From contig CAZFRR010000085.1 of assembly GCA_964521405.1 (NCBI GenBank), forward strand, positions 1-64,000: DNA of 64,000 nt, in the 5' to 3' direction. The position numbers and the translations under genes were made by a program. Each line of letters opens with the position of its first letter. Position 1 is the first letter of the stretch. A model generated the notes under the pieces. That model saw only the letters and a program-made list of their open reading frames with translations. It was not told where the DNA came from and made no database searches. The stretch comes from SG8-41 sp964521405 (lineage in GTDB: Bacteria; Pseudomonadota; Gammaproteobacteria; Burkholderiales; SG8-41). Of this stretch, positions 25,976-34,730 are shown in pieces.

Positions 25976-26049
25976 GAAGGTTTCACGTGGAACATAGCCC
26001 AACATGGTATGTTGCAATGCAGCAACAATGAGTTCCACGTGAAACCTTC
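25976..26049. repeat. parS: 18-bp perfect inverted repeat carrying two parS-like sites
   Basis: Arms 25976-25993 (GAAGGTTTCACGTGGAAC) and 26032-26049 (GTTCCACGTGAAACCTTC) are perfect reverse complements, separated by 38 bases. Each arm holds a near match to the ParB site TGTTTCACGTGAAACA: 25979-25994 matches 14 of 16 and 26031-26046 matches 13 of 16. The loop has smaller inverted repeats (AACAT/ATGTT and GTTGC/GCAAC). It lies between mnmE and mnmG, upstream of parAB, where origin-proximal parS sites are expected. Confidence 0.75.
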
Positions 26050-26120
26050 CTGCAATAGGTTATGCCAGCCATTAATTTACGGTATCATTGCCCGCGCGCA
26101 GACTCGGCCCGGTTGAAATA

Positions 26121-28058
26121 ATGCAACCTATTGATAAATATGATGTTATAGTAGTTGGCGGAGGTCATGCCGGGAGCGAGGCCGCGCTGGTCGCAGCGCG
26201 CATGGGTTGCGAGACGCTTCTCCTGACTCACAGCATCGAAACCCTGGGTCAGATGTCATGTAACCCATCGATTGGGGGCATCGGCAAAGGCCATCTCGTC
26301 AGGGAGATCGATGCGCTGGACGGTGCGATGGCCGCCGCAACGGACGAGGCGGGCATTCAATTTCGCATCCTCAACTCGCGCAAGGGACCGGCCGTGCGCG
26401 CAACGCGAGCCCAGGCGGACCGCGTGCTCTACCGGAAGGCGATACGCGGGCGGCTCGAGAACCAGCCGCGGTTGCGCATTTTCCAGCAAGCGGTGGATGA
26501 TCTGCTGCTCGATGGCGACCGGGTGGTCGGTGTCGTGACGCAGATCGGGCTGAAGTTCTCCGCGCGCGCGGTGGTGCTGACGACCGGTACCTTTCTCGCC
26601 GGATTGATCCACGTCGGACTGAAAAGCTACCAGGCAGGACGCGCGGGAGATCCGCCGGCGCTGACGCTGGCGCAGCGATTGCGCGAATTGAAGCTCCCGG
26701 TAGGCCGCCTGAAGACCGGCACGCCGCCGCGCCTCGACGGGCGCAGCATCGATTTTTCGGTGATGACGGAACAACCGGGCGATGCGCCGACGCCGGTGTT
26801 TTCTTTTCTCGGTCGGCGCGAGCAGCACCCGCCGCAACTGCCGTGCTGGATCACGCACACCAACGCGCACACGCATGACATCATCCGCGGCGCGCTCGAT
26901 CGCTCGCCGCTCTACACCGGAGTCATCGAAGGCGTGGGCCCGCGCTACTGTCCTTCAATCGAGGACAAGATAACGCGCTTTGCGGCGAAGACCTCGCACC
27001 AGATTTTCCTGGAGCCGGAAGGGCTCACGGTAGCCGAGTTCTATCCCAACGGCATCTCGACCAGCCTGCCCTACGACGCCCAGCACGACCTGGTCCGCTC
27101 GATCAAGGGATTGGAAAAAGCGCACATCACGCGGCCCGGATACGCCATCGAATACGATTACTTTGATCCGCGCGGCCTGAAACGCTCGCTCGAGACCCGG
27201 GCGATTGCGGGGCTCTTTTTCGCCGGGCAGATTAATGGCACCACCGGATACGAAGAAGCCGCGGCGCAGGGTTTGCTCGCCGGCATCAACGCCGCGCAGT
27301 GTGCGAAAGCGCGCGAGCCCTGGTGCCCCCTGCGCAACGAAGCCTACCTGGGCGTGCTGGTCGACGATCTCATCACGCGCGGCGTTTCCGAGCCCTACCG
27401 GATGTTTACCAGCCGCGCCGAGTATCGCTTGTCCTTGCGCGAGGACAACGCCGACCTGCGGCTGACCGAAGCCGGCTATCGGCTGGGTGCGGTGAGCGAG
27501 GCGCGCTGGGCAGCTTTTTCGCGCAAGCGCGAAGCCATCGCGCGCGAACAGGAGCGACTGAAAAGCACCTGGATCAATCCGCGAGTGCTGGCGCCTGAAG
27601 CGATGGTATCGATTATCGGCCAACCGCTTGAACGTGAGCACTCACTAATTGACTTGTTGCGCCGCCCGAATGTGAGCTATACGCCGCTGATGACGCTGCC
27701 TGGCGCCGGGCCTGGCGTCGATGATCCACAGGTTGCCGAGCAGGTCGAAATCCAGGCGAAGTATCAGGGCTACATCGAGCGCCAGAGCGAGGAGATCGCG
27801 CGCCACGAATACTACGAGAACCTGCGGTTACCGGAAGTCATCGACTATCGTGAAGTGCGCGGGCTTTCGGTCGAAGCACAGCAAAAACTCAATCAGCACT
27901 GCCCCGAAACGCTCGGCCAGGCCGCGCGCATCTCGGGCATGACGCCCGCAGCCATTTCGGTGCTGCTGGTGCACCTGAAGCGCAAGTTAGCGAGTGCTCA
28001 CTCCGATAGTCCGACCCATCTCGACGCAGGGCAGCGTTCCGCAGGGAAAACGGCGTGA
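26121..28058 (+). CDS. mnmG: tRNA uridine 5-carboxymethylaminomethyl modification enzyme MnmG
   Basis: FAD-binding partner of MnmE in wobble-uridine modification. The 645-residue protein has the FAD motif VIVVGGGHAGSEAAL (10-24), the family signature SCNPSIGGIGKGHL, LKTGTPPRLDGRS, FFAGQINGTTGYEEAAAQGLLAG and TSRAEYRLSLREDNAD, and the C-terminal helical domain that contacts MnmE and tRNA. ATG at 26121 is chosen over an in-frame TTG 33 bases upstream because MQPIDKYDVIVVGGG is the normal N-terminus. It ends one base before the rsmG start. mnmG-rsmG-parA-parB is a standard origin-proximal set. Confidence 0.97.
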   Translation: MQPIDKYDVIVVGGGHAGSEAALVAARMGCETLLLTHSIETLGQMSCNPSIGGIGKGHLVREIDALDGAMAAATDEAGIQFRILNSRKGPAVRATRAQADRVLYRKAIRGRLENQPRLRIFQQAVDDLLLDGDRVVGVVTQIGLKFSARAVVLTTGTFLAGLIHVGLKSYQAGRAGDPPALTLAQRLRELKLPVGRLKTGTPPRLDGRSIDFSVMTEQPGDAPTPVFSFLGRREQHPPQLPCWITHTNAHTHDIIRGALDRSPLYTGVIEGVGPRYCPSIEDKITRFAAKTSHQIFLEPEGLTVAEFYPNGISTSLPYDAQHDLVRSIKGLEKAHITRPGYAIEYDYFDPRGLKRSLETRAIAGLFFAGQINGTTGYEEAAAQGLLAGINAAQCAKAREPWCPLRNEAYLGVLVDDLITRGVSEPYRMFTSRAEYRLSLREDNADLRLTEAGYRLGAVSEARWAAFSRKREAIAREQERLKSTWINPRVLAPEAMVSIIGQPLEREHSLIDLLRRPNVSYTPLMTLPGAGPGVDDPQVAEQVEIQAKYQGYIERQSEEIARHEYYENLRLPEVIDYREVRGLSVEAQQKLNQHCPETLGQAARISGMTPAAISVLLVHLKRKLASAHSDSPTHLDAGQRSAGKTA

Positions 28059-28059
28059 T

Positions 28060-28683
28060 ATGAGCCTCGCGGCGCAGCTCGCCGAAGGCGTTGCCCAATT
28101 GAATCTCACCCTGCCGCCGCAGGCCCAGCAGCGGCTGCTGAATTATCTGGCGCTGCTGCAAAAATGGAACCGGATCTACAACCTGACCGCGCTACGCGAA
28201 GCCTCCAAGATGGTGAGTCATCACTTGCTCGATTGCCTCGCGATCGTGCCGCATGTGAAGGCCAACACTGTCCTCGACGTTGGCAGCGGCGCGGGACTGC
28301 CCGGCATCCCGCTGGCACTCGCCGTGCCGCGCATCCGGGTGACGCTGCTCGAATCGAGCCACAAGAAAACGGCGTTTCTCCAGCAGGCGAAGTCCGAGCT
28401 GAAACTCGACAATGTTGCCGTGACGTGCGAGCGGGTGGAAACCTGGCGCCCCGGGCGGGAATTTGAAATGGTGATCTCGCGCGCTTTTTCGAACCTCGCC
28501 GAATTCGTCACTCTGGCGGGGTGGCATGTCGCGCCGGGCGGCTGCCTGGCGGCAATGAAGGGCATCTATCCGCACGAAGAAATTTCCCGGTTGCCGCACG
28601 GATGGCGTTTGCAACAGGCGATTTCACTGACGGTGCCCGGGTTGCGCGCCCAACGCCAGCTGTTGCTCTTCGAGCGGGAATGA
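28060..28683 (+). CDS. rsmG: 16S rRNA (guanine-527-N7)-methyltransferase
   Basis: Adds m7G at position 527 of 16S rRNA with S-adenosylmethionine. The 207 residues have the typical N-terminal region QKWNRIYNLTALR, the SAM motif VLDVGSGAGLPGIPLA and the later ISRAFSNLAEF segment. ATG at 28060, one base after the mnmG stop, indicates tight coupling. The stop overlaps or nearly abuts the parA start. Nothing unusual seen. Confidence 0.95.
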   Translation: MSLAAQLAEGVAQLNLTLPPQAQQRLLNYLALLQKWNRIYNLTALREASKMVSHHLLDCLAIVPHVKANTVLDVGSGAGLPGIPLALAVPRIRVTLLESSHKKTAFLQQAKSELKLDNVAVTCERVETWRPGREFEMVISRAFSNLAEFVTLAGWHVAPGGCLAAMKGIYPHEEISRLPHGWRLQQAISLTVPGLRAQRQLLLFERE

Positions 28684-28685
28684 TC

Positions 28686-29462
28686 ATGACCCGCATCCTC
28701 GCCATTACCAATCAGAAGGGCGGAGTCGGCAAGACCACGACCAGCGTTAATCTTGCCGCCAGCCTCGCTGCTGCGCACCGGCGGATATTGCTGGTGGATC
28801 TCGATCCCCAGGGCAACGCCACCATGGGCAGCGGCGTGGACAAGCGCACCCTGGCCGCCACGGTCTACCAAGTGCTGCTCGGCACCCGGCGCATCACCGA
28901 AGTGCGGGTGCGCTCGGAACACGGCGGTTACGACCTGGTGCCCGCCAACCGTGAGCTCGCCGGTGCGGAGGTTGAACTGGTGGAAATGGAGCACCGCGAG
29001 ACGCAGTTGAAAGATGCTCTTGCAACGGTGGCGGAGGAATACGATTTCATCCTGATTGATTGCCCGCCGGCGTTGAATCTTCTCACGGTCAACGGGTTGA
29101 CCGCCGCGCAGGCGGTGATGATCCCGATGCAATGCGAGTATTACGCGCTGGAAGGCTTGAGCGATCTCGTGCAGACCATCAAGAAAGTGCGCGCGCACCT
29201 GAATCCGGGGCTGGAAATCGAGGGGCTGCTGCGCACCATGTACGACCCGCGCAATATGCTGGCGCAGCAGGTGTCGAATCAATTGCTTGAACATTTTGGG
29301 GACAAGGTCTACCGCACTGTCATACCGCGCAACGTGCGTCTGGCGGAGGCCCCCAGTCATGGCGTGCCTGCGCTGAAATTCGACCAGACGTCCAAGGGCG
29401 CGCAGGCCTATCTCGCGCTTGCGGGCGAAATGCTGAACCGTGCTAGCAGCCTGTCGGACTAG
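28686..29462 (+). CDS. parA: chromosome partitioning ATPase ParA
   Basis: Walker-type ATPase that, with ParB bound at parS, separates chromosome origins. The 258-residue protein starts MTRILAITNQKGGVGKTTTSVNLA with the deviant Walker A (KGGVGKTT), then LLVDLDPQGNAT and IDCPPALNLLTVN. ATG at 28686 is preferred because GAGCGGGA lies at a good distance upstream; ATG 28680, which overlaps the rsmG stop (ATGA), is the alternative. The stop codon sits in the loop of a 13-bp hairpin. parB follows after 199 bp. Confidence 0.95.
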   Translation: MTRILAITNQKGGVGKTTTSVNLAASLAAAHRRILLVDLDPQGNATMGSGVDKRTLAATVYQVLLGTRRITEVRVRSEHGGYDLVPANRELAGAEVELVEMEHRETQLKDALATVAEEYDFILIDCPPALNLLTVNGLTAAQAVMIPMQCEYYALEGLSDLVQTIKKVRAHLNPGLEIEGLLRTMYDPRNMLAQQVSNQLLEHFGDKVYRTVIPRNVRLAEAPSHGVPALKFDQTSKGAQAYLALAGEMLNRASSLSD

Positions 29463-29481
29463 GGTTCTCGACAGGCTGCTA
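29444..29481 (+). terminator. 13-bp hairpin spanning the end of parA
   Basis: TAGCAGCCTGTCG (29444-29456) pairs perfectly with CGACAGGCTGCTA (29469-29481). The 12-base loop contains the parA stop codon. There is no T tract, so it may protect the parA 3' end or pause transcription rather than be a true intrinsic terminator. Confidence 0.45.
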
Positions 29482-29606
29482 AAGGCAATACCGCCCGAGG
29501 ATCAGGAAGTAAGCAGAATTGATGATCTCCACTTGACCACCGTTGGAGTATGGAGCTGAGTTGAACGCAGGTATTTACTGTTGGTAGGTTGCGGGCGGTT
29601 TTGCGT

Positions 29607-29642
29607 TAGGAATTTGTCGGTTCCAAGACCGACAAACTCCTA
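29607..29642. repeat. 15-bp inverted repeat upstream of parB
   Basis: TAGGAATTTGTCGGT (29607-29621) pairs with ACCGACAAACTCCTA (29628-29642) with one mismatch and a six-base loop. It lies 19 bases before the parB ATG and just upstream of its AGGAG ribosome site. It could be an operator or mRNA structure controlling parB; function unknown. Confidence 0.5.
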
Positions 29643-29661
29643 GCGGATGAGGAGCGAAGTG

Positions 29662-30513
29662 ATGGCCAAGATGAGGGGATTGGGACGGGGACTGGATGCG
29701 TTGCTGGGTTCGGACGAGGCGCCGGGGCCCGGCGGCGAGATGCTCACCATGCTTGCGGTCGAGGCGTTGCAGCCGGGGCGCTATCAGCCGCGCGCACGCA
29801 TCGAACCGGAGGCGCTTGCCGAGCTCGCCGAGTCGATCAAATCGCAGGGTGTGATGCAACCGATACTCGCGCGCCCGATCGGCGCGGGCCGCTACGAGAT
29901 CGTCGCCGGCGAGCGGCGCTGGCGTGCCGCCCGTATGGCGGGTCTTGCTACCGTGCCGGCGCTGGTGCGCGAGGTGCCCGACCGGCAGGCGCTCGCCGCG
30001 GCGTTGATCGAAAATATCCAGCGTGAGGACCTGAACCCGCTCGAGGAAGCAACCGGTGTCAAGCGCCTGATCGAGGAATTCGGCATGACGCATGCGGACG
30101 CAGCAGCCGTGCTGGGTCGCTCGCGCACGGCCATTACCAATACGCTGCGGTTGCTGGAACTCGCGCCGCCGGTGCAGGAGTTGATGCGCGAAGGCAAACT
30201 CGACATGGGGCATGCACGGGCATTGCTGGCGTTGCCGGCGCTGAAACAGATCGAGCTCGCGCGCGAGGCGGTGGCGAAACAGCTCTCGGTACGCCAGGTC
30301 GAGCAACGAGTTGCCGGCCTGGGCAAGCGGACGCCGGCAGGCTTGCGTGCGAGACCCGACCGCGATGTGGCGCGCCTCGAGGAAGAATGGAGCCAGCGAC
30401 TGGGCACGACGGTGAACCTACAAACCGCGTCAAAACCGGGCAGCGGCAAGCTGGTGATTCACTACACGACGCTGGAGCAATTGGATCTGCTCCTGCGCAA
30501 ACTCGGTCAATGA
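29662..30513 (+). CDS. parB: chromosome partitioning protein ParB
   Basis: CTP-dependent DNA-binding protein that loads at parS and spreads along DNA. The 283 residues contain the N-terminal RGLGRGLDALLG segment that stimulates ParA, the ParB/Spo0J CTPase core with EIVAGERRWRAARMAGL and LIENIQREDLNPLEEA, a helix-turn-helix (THADAAAVLGRSRTAITNTLRLL) and a C-terminal dimerisation domain. ATG at 29662 is chosen because AGGAG (29649-29653) is well spaced; an in-frame ATG 15 bases upstream overlaps that site. Two parS-like sites lie 3.6 kb upstream. Confidence 0.95.
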   Translation: MAKMRGLGRGLDALLGSDEAPGPGGEMLTMLAVEALQPGRYQPRARIEPEALAELAESIKSQGVMQPILARPIGAGRYEIVAGERRWRAARMAGLATVPALVREVPDRQALAAALIENIQREDLNPLEEATGVKRLIEEFGMTHADAAAVLGRSRTAITNTLRLLELAPPVQELMREGKLDMGHARALLALPALKQIELAREAVAKQLSVRQVEQRVAGLGKRTPAGLRARPDRDVARLEEEWSQRLGTTVNLQTASKPGSGKLVIHYTTLEQLDLLLRKLGQ

Positions 30514-30550
30514 GTCGCTCGAAACCCCATACTTGGTGCGGTGCAGCATA

Positions 30551-30579
30551 TTGACCCTAATTTCGTCCAAGGCTATAAT
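30551..30579 (+). promoter_or_regulatory. promoter of the ATP synthase operon
   Basis: TTGACC (30551-30556), 17-base spacer, and consensus TATAAT (30574-30579). Only one base differs from ideal sigma-70 hexamers. The start of transcription would be near 30586, about 30 bases before the atpI ATG. This is the strongest promoter seen in the window. Confidence 0.85.
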
Positions 30580-30615
30580 TTAATAGGTTGTCGCAGCACG
30601 GAAATTTTCGATACC

Positions 30616-30984
30616 ATGCTCCCCGACTTGAGCAAGCCGATACGAACCGTGCTCGGGTGGCAATTGCTGGCTACTGCCACCTTGATGCTCGCAGCCGGGG
30701 TCTGGGAAGGCATTCACGGCACCTTGTCCGCAGCGCTGGGCGGCGCAGTCAGCATGGGCGCCGGACTGGCGGCGGCAGGCGTGGCTTCGTATCGCAAAGC
30801 GGAGTCTGCGGGAGAGGTTCTGCTGAGCGCGCTGGGTGCCGAAGCCGTCAAAATTGGCTTCATCGTCCTCCTCCTGTCGCTGGTGCTCGTGCTGTACCGC
30901 GAGGTTGTGGCGCTGGTGTTCATCGGGACGTTTACGGCCACAGTGCTGATTTTTTCAATGGCCTTTTTTGTGCGTGACGCTTGA
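30616..30984 (+). CDS. atpI: ATP synthase subunit I
   Basis: Small membrane protein that helps assemble the c-ring of ATP synthase and is usually dispensable. The 122 residues have four hydrophobic segments (about 15-34, 38-58, 75-92, 97-118), matching the family layout. ATG at 30616 is chosen because it follows the promoter and gives a normal length; an upstream in-frame start would lie before the -10 hexamer. It is the first gene of the operon atpIBEFHAGDC, 21 bp before atpB. Confidence 0.85.
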   Translation: MLPDLSKPIRTVLGWQLLATATLMLAAGVWEGIHGTLSAALGGAVSMGAGLAAAGVASYRKAESAGEVLLSALGAEAVKIGFIVLLLSLVLVLYREVVALVFIGTFTATVLIFSMAFFVRDA

Positions 30985-31005
30985 GAACAACAACAAGATT
31001 TCACT

Positions 31006-31815
31006 ATGGCTGCCGGTAAGGAACTCACCCCGACCGAATATATCGGCCATCACCTGACCCACGGCGCGAAGCAGGTCGGCGACGGCGGTTTCTGGACGCT
31101 GCATTTTGATTCGCTCGCCGTGTCCATCCTGCTCGGGATAATTGGCCTCGGCTTCCTGTGGTGGGTCGTGCGCGGCGCGACGCCCGGCGTTCCCGGCAAA
31201 CGCCAGGCGTTTGTCGAGCTGTTGTTCGACTTCATTGACGAGCAGGCCAAGGGCATTTTTCATCACGGCAATCGCCACGCGTTCGTCGCGCCGACCGCGC
31301 TCACCGTGTTCGTGTGGGTGCTGCTGATGAACTCCATGGATTTCCTGCCGGTGGACATCGTGGCGCTGGCTACGCAGGGCATCTCCGAGCACGGTTTCCG
31401 CATCGTGCCGACGGCGGACGTCAACACCACTTTCGCGCTGGCGCTCACGGTCTGGTTGCTGATGATTTTCTTCTCGATCGCCGCCAAGGGCTTCAAAGGC
31501 TGGATCCACGAGCTGTTCTGCTCGCCCTTCGGCTCGAACCCCTTGCTGTGGCCGGCGAATTTCCTGTTCAACATGATCGAATATCTATCCAAGCCACTTT
31601 CGCATTCGCTGCGCCTCTACGGCAACATGTACGCCGGCGAGATCATCTTCCTGCTGCTCTGGATGTGGGCGGCGACGGGCCTGGTCGGAACGATATTCGG
31701 TTCCGTGCTGGCGCTGGGATGGGCGATCTTTCACATCCTGATCGTTGCCCTGCAGGCCTACGTGTTCATGATGCTGACCATCGTTTATATCTCGATGGCG
31801 CACGAGCACCACTAG
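31006..31815 (+). CDS. atpB: ATP synthase F0 subunit a
   Basis: Membrane stator subunit that provides the proton half-channels. The 269-residue protein is mostly hydrophobic and carries the essential arginine in LRLYGNMYAGEI (Arg203), plus PTADVNTTFALAL and the C-terminal ALQAYVFMMLTIVYISMA. ATG at 31006. The c-ring subunit gene follows after 40 bp. Residue identity fits a proton-type enzyme. Confidence 0.97.
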   Translation: MAAGKELTPTEYIGHHLTHGAKQVGDGGFWTLHFDSLAVSILLGIIGLGFLWWVVRGATPGVPGKRQAFVELLFDFIDEQAKGIFHHGNRHAFVAPTALTVFVWVLLMNSMDFLPVDIVALATQGISEHGFRIVPTADVNTTFALALTVWLLMIFFSIAAKGFKGWIHELFCSPFGSNPLLWPANFLFNMIEYLSKPLSHSLRLYGNMYAGEIIFLLLWMWAATGLVGTIFGSVLALGWAIFHILIVALQAYVFMMLTIVYISMAHEHH

Positions 31816-31855
31816 ATTCACTTCAACAGACTTCCCGCCACGAAAGGAAAACACC

Positions 31856-32128
31856 ATGGAAAAACTTCAACTCATCGCGATGGTCCAGGCTTATACCGGC
31901 ATCGGCATCGGCCTCATGATCGGCCTCGGGGCGCTCGGCGCCTGCGTCGGCGTCGGTATCATGTGCAGTCGGTTTCTGGAAGCCGCCGCGCGCCAGCCTG
32001 AGCTCACCAACTCGCTGCAGGCGAAAGTATTCCTGCTGCTCGGCCTGATCGACGCGTCCTTCATCATCGGCGTCGGCCTCGCCCTCTGGTTCGCCACCGG
32101 CAACCCGCTGCTCGCGCCGCTGGGTTAA
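31856..32128 (+). CDS. atpE: ATP synthase F0 subunit c
   Basis: Rotor ring proteolipid. The 90 residues form two membrane helices joined by the polar loop EAAARQPEL. The ion-carrying carboxylate is Asp66 in LIDASFIIG; the pattern lacks the Gln/Glu-Ser set of sodium-type rings, so proton coupling is likely. ATG at 31856 has AAAGGAAA just upstream, a strong ribosome site in keeping with the high copy number of this subunit. Confidence 0.98.
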   Translation: MEKLQLIAMVQAYTGIGIGLMIGLGALGACVGVGIMCSRFLEAAARQPELTNSLQAKVFLLLGLIDASFIIGVGLALWFATGNPLLAPLG

Positions 32129-32157
32129 CGGTTCGAGCTCCCGCTGGTGAGGAACGT

Positions 32158-32628
32158 ATGAACATCAATTTCACGCTCTTCGCGCAGGCCATCGTTTTCG
32201 CAGCCTTTATCGGGTTCACGGTCAAGTTCATCTGGCCGCACATGCTGCGGGCGATCGAGATCCGGCAGAAAACCATTGCCGACGGATTAGCCGCTGCCGA
32301 ACAGGGCAAAAAGTCGCTCGAGCTGTCTTCGAAGCAGGCGAGTGACGATATTGCCGCCGCGCGCAACCGCGCGGCCGACATCGTCGCGCAGGCTGAGAAA
32401 CGCGGCGTGCAGGTGGTCGAAGAAGCCAAGGCCGCGGCCAAAGCGGAAGGGGATCGCGAAAAGGTGGCGGCCAAAGCGGAAATACAGCAGGAAGTATCCC
32501 GCGCCCGCGAACAGTTGCGGGAGCACGTTGCCGCGCTGGCGGTTGCAGGCGCGGAGAAGATTCTTCGTCGTGAGGTCGACGCGAAAGCGCATGCCGACCT
32601 CCTGGACGGGATCAAGCGCCAACTTTAG
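32158..32628 (+). CDS. atpF: ATP synthase F0 subunit b
   Basis: Peripheral stalk subunit that holds F1 against F0. The 156 residues start with one membrane helix (INFTLFAQAIVFAAFIGFTV, 2-21), followed by a long charged Ala/Lys/Glu-rich helix expected to form the right-handed coiled dimer. ATG at 32158 has GAGGA upstream. Length equals the E. coli subunit. The delta-subunit gene atpH follows after six bases. Confidence 0.97.
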   Translation: MNINFTLFAQAIVFAAFIGFTVKFIWPHMLRAIEIRQKTIADGLAAAEQGKKSLELSSKQASDDIAAARNRAADIVAQAEKRGVQVVEEAKAAAKAEGDREKVAAKAEIQQEVSRAREQLREHVAALAVAGAEKILRREVDAKAHADLLDGIKRQL

Positions 32629-32634
32629 GGAAAC

Positions 32635-33171
32635 ATGGCCGAGCCCAGCACCATCGCACGTCCGTACGCGGAAGCGGCTTTCAGGCTCGCCGACGCCCAG
32701 GGCAAGCTCGCCGACTGGTCGGTGGCGCTCGCCAATCTTTCCGCCGTGGCGGCGGACGAACGAGTGCGCGCGGCGGTTGGCGATCCAAATCTTTCCGATG
32801 CCAAGGCCGCCGGGCTGGTCATTTCGATCCTCGCCGGCAAGCTCTCCGGCGATGCCGAGAATTTCGTGCGCGTGCTGGCGGAAAACGGTCGGCTGAACGT
32901 GGTGACGGAAATCCGCACACATTTCGAGGCACTGAAGAACGAACGCGAGAGCACGGTCGAGGCCGAGGTCTACACCGCCTTCGAAATGGATCCGGCCCAG
33001 CTCGCCGACCTGGTGGCCAGGCTGGAACATAAGACCGGTCGCAAGGTGAAAGCCCGCGTCAGCGTGGACAAAGCGTTGATCGGCGGCGTCAAGGTGGTGA
33101 TCGGTGACAAGGTCATAGACGGTTCCGCGCGCGCGCAGCTTGCCGCGCTGGAAAACGCATTGAAAGCTTAA
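32635..33171 (+). CDS. atpH: ATP synthase F1 subunit delta
   Basis: Links the b-subunit stalk to the top of F1. The 178 residues have the normal start ATIARPYAEAAFRLA-like segment (TIARPYAEAAFRLADAQGKL) and the C-terminal signature ARVSVDKALIGGVKVVIGDKVIDGSARAQLAALENAL. ATG at 32635, with TTAGGGA upstream. It is flanked by atpF and atpA in the standard order. Confidence 0.97.
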   Translation: MAEPSTIARPYAEAAFRLADAQGKLADWSVALANLSAVAADERVRAAVGDPNLSDAKAAGLVISILAGKLSGDAENFVRVLAENGRLNVVTEIRTHFEALKNERESTVEAEVYTAFEMDPAQLADLVARLEHKTGRKVKARVSVDKALIGGVKVVIGDKVIDGSARAQLAALENALKA

Positions 33172-33180
33172 GGAGCAGTC

Positions 33181-34728
33181 ATGCAACTCAACCCATCCGA
33201 AATCTCGGAACTCATCAAGAGCCGGATCCAGAATCTCGACGCCGGCGTGCAGATGCGCACGCAGGGCACCGTGGTGTCGGTGACCGACGGCATCTGCCGC
33301 ATCCACGGCCTCTCGGACGCGATGCAGGGCGAGATGCTGGAGTTTCCGAAGAACACCTTCGGCCTGGCGCTTAACCTCGAGCGCGATTCGGTCGGCGCGG
33401 TGATACTGGGTGAATACGAGCACATCACCGAGGGCGACACGGTCAAGTGCACCGGCAAGATCCTCTCGGTGCCGATCGGTCCGGAACTGCTTGGGCGCGT
33501 GGTCAACTCCCTCGGCGCTCCGATCGACGGCAAGGGCCCGATCAACGCCAAGCTGACCGATGTCATCGAGAAGGTGGCCCCCGGCGTCATTGCGCGGCAG
33601 TCGGTTTCGCAGCCGGTGCAGACGGGCTTGAAAGCCATCGATTCGATGGTGCCGATCGGACGCGGCCAGCGCGAACTGATCATCGGCGACCGCCAGACCG
33701 GCAAGACGGCGGTGGCGGTGGACACGATCATCAACCAGAAAGGCAAGGACCTCTTCTGTATTTACGTCGCGATCGGCCAGAAAGCTTCCACGGTTGTCAA
33801 CGTCGTGCGCAAGCTCGAGGAGCATGGCGCGATGGCTTACACCATTGTGGTAGCCGCCACGGCTTCCGAATCGGCGGCGATGCAATATATCGCGCCGTAT
33901 TCCGGCTGCACCATGGGCGAGTACTTCCGCGACCGCGGCCAGGATGCATTGATCATTTATGACGATCTGACCAAGCAGGCCTGGGCCTACCGGCAGGTGT
34001 CGCTGCTGCTGCGCCGCCCCCCTGGGCGCGAGGCCTACCCGGGCGATGTCTTCTACCTGCACTCGCGGCTGCTCGAGCGCGCCGCGCGCGTGAACCCGGA
34101 TTACGTCGAAAAATTCACCAAGGGCGCAGTCAAGGGAAAAACGGGTTCACTCACCGCCCTGCCGGTGATCGAAACCCAGGCCGGCGACGTCACGGCGTTC
34201 GTGCCGACCAACGTGATCTCGATCACCGACGGCCAGATCTTCCTGGAAACGGATTTGTTCAACGCCGGCATCCGGCCTGCCATCAACGCCGGCATCTCGG
34301 TGTCGCGGGTGGGCGGCGCGGCGCAGACCAAGATCATGAAGCGGCGCGACACCGGCGGCGGCGTGCGCCTCGCGCTTGCCCAGTACCGCGAGCTCGCGGC
34401 GTTTGCCCAGTTTGCATCCGACCTCGACGAGGCGACGCGCAAGCAGCTGGAGCGCGGCCGCCTGGTGACCGAGCTCATGAAGCAGCCGCAGTACCGCCCG
34501 CTGCAGGTGTGGGAGATGGCGATGACGCTGTTCGCGGTGAACAACGGTTTTTTCGACGACGTCGACGTGAAGAAAGCGCTCGCCGCCGAGCGCTCGATGC
34601 GCGATTACGTGAAGGGCAAGTACGGCGATCTGGTCGCGCGCATGGAGGACAAGAAGGATCTTGCGGGAGATGACGAGAAGTCGCTGAAATCCGCCATCGA
34701 GGATTGGAAAAAGAACGGCAGCTATTAG
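33181..34728 (+). CDS. atpA: ATP synthase F1 subunit alpha
   Basis: Non-catalytic nucleotide-binding subunit of F1. The 515-residue protein has the N-terminal LNPSEISELIK segment, Walker A GDRQTGKT (169-176), ALIIYDDLTKQAWAYRQ and the signature PAINAGISVSRVGGAAQ. Compared with E. coli, the stretch after QTKIMK contains a few extra residues (KRRDTGGGVRLAL). ATG at 33181 follows AAGGAG. The 91-bp gap to atpG holds a two-hairpin element that recurs after atpC. Confidence 0.98.
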   Translation: MQLNPSEISELIKSRIQNLDAGVQMRTQGTVVSVTDGICRIHGLSDAMQGEMLEFPKNTFGLALNLERDSVGAVILGEYEHITEGDTVKCTGKILSVPIGPELLGRVVNSLGAPIDGKGPINAKLTDVIEKVAPGVIARQSVSQPVQTGLKAIDSMVPIGRGQRELIIGDRQTGKTAVAVDTIINQKGKDLFCIYVAIGQKASTVVNVVRKLEEHGAMAYTIVVAATASESAAMQYIAPYSGCTMGEYFRDRGQDALIIYDDLTKQAWAYRQVSLLLRRPPGREAYPGDVFYLHSRLLERAARVNPDYVEKFTKGAVKGKTGSLTALPVIETQAGDVTAFVPTNVISITDGQIFLETDLFNAGIRPAINAGISVSRVGGAAQTKIMKRRDTGGGVRLALAQYRELAAFAQFASDLDEATRKQLERGRLVTELMKQPQYRPLQVWEMAMTLFAVNNGFFDDVDVKKALAAERSMRDYVKGKYGDLVARMEDKKDLAGDDEKSLKSAIEDWKKNGSY

Positions 34729-34730
34729 AC

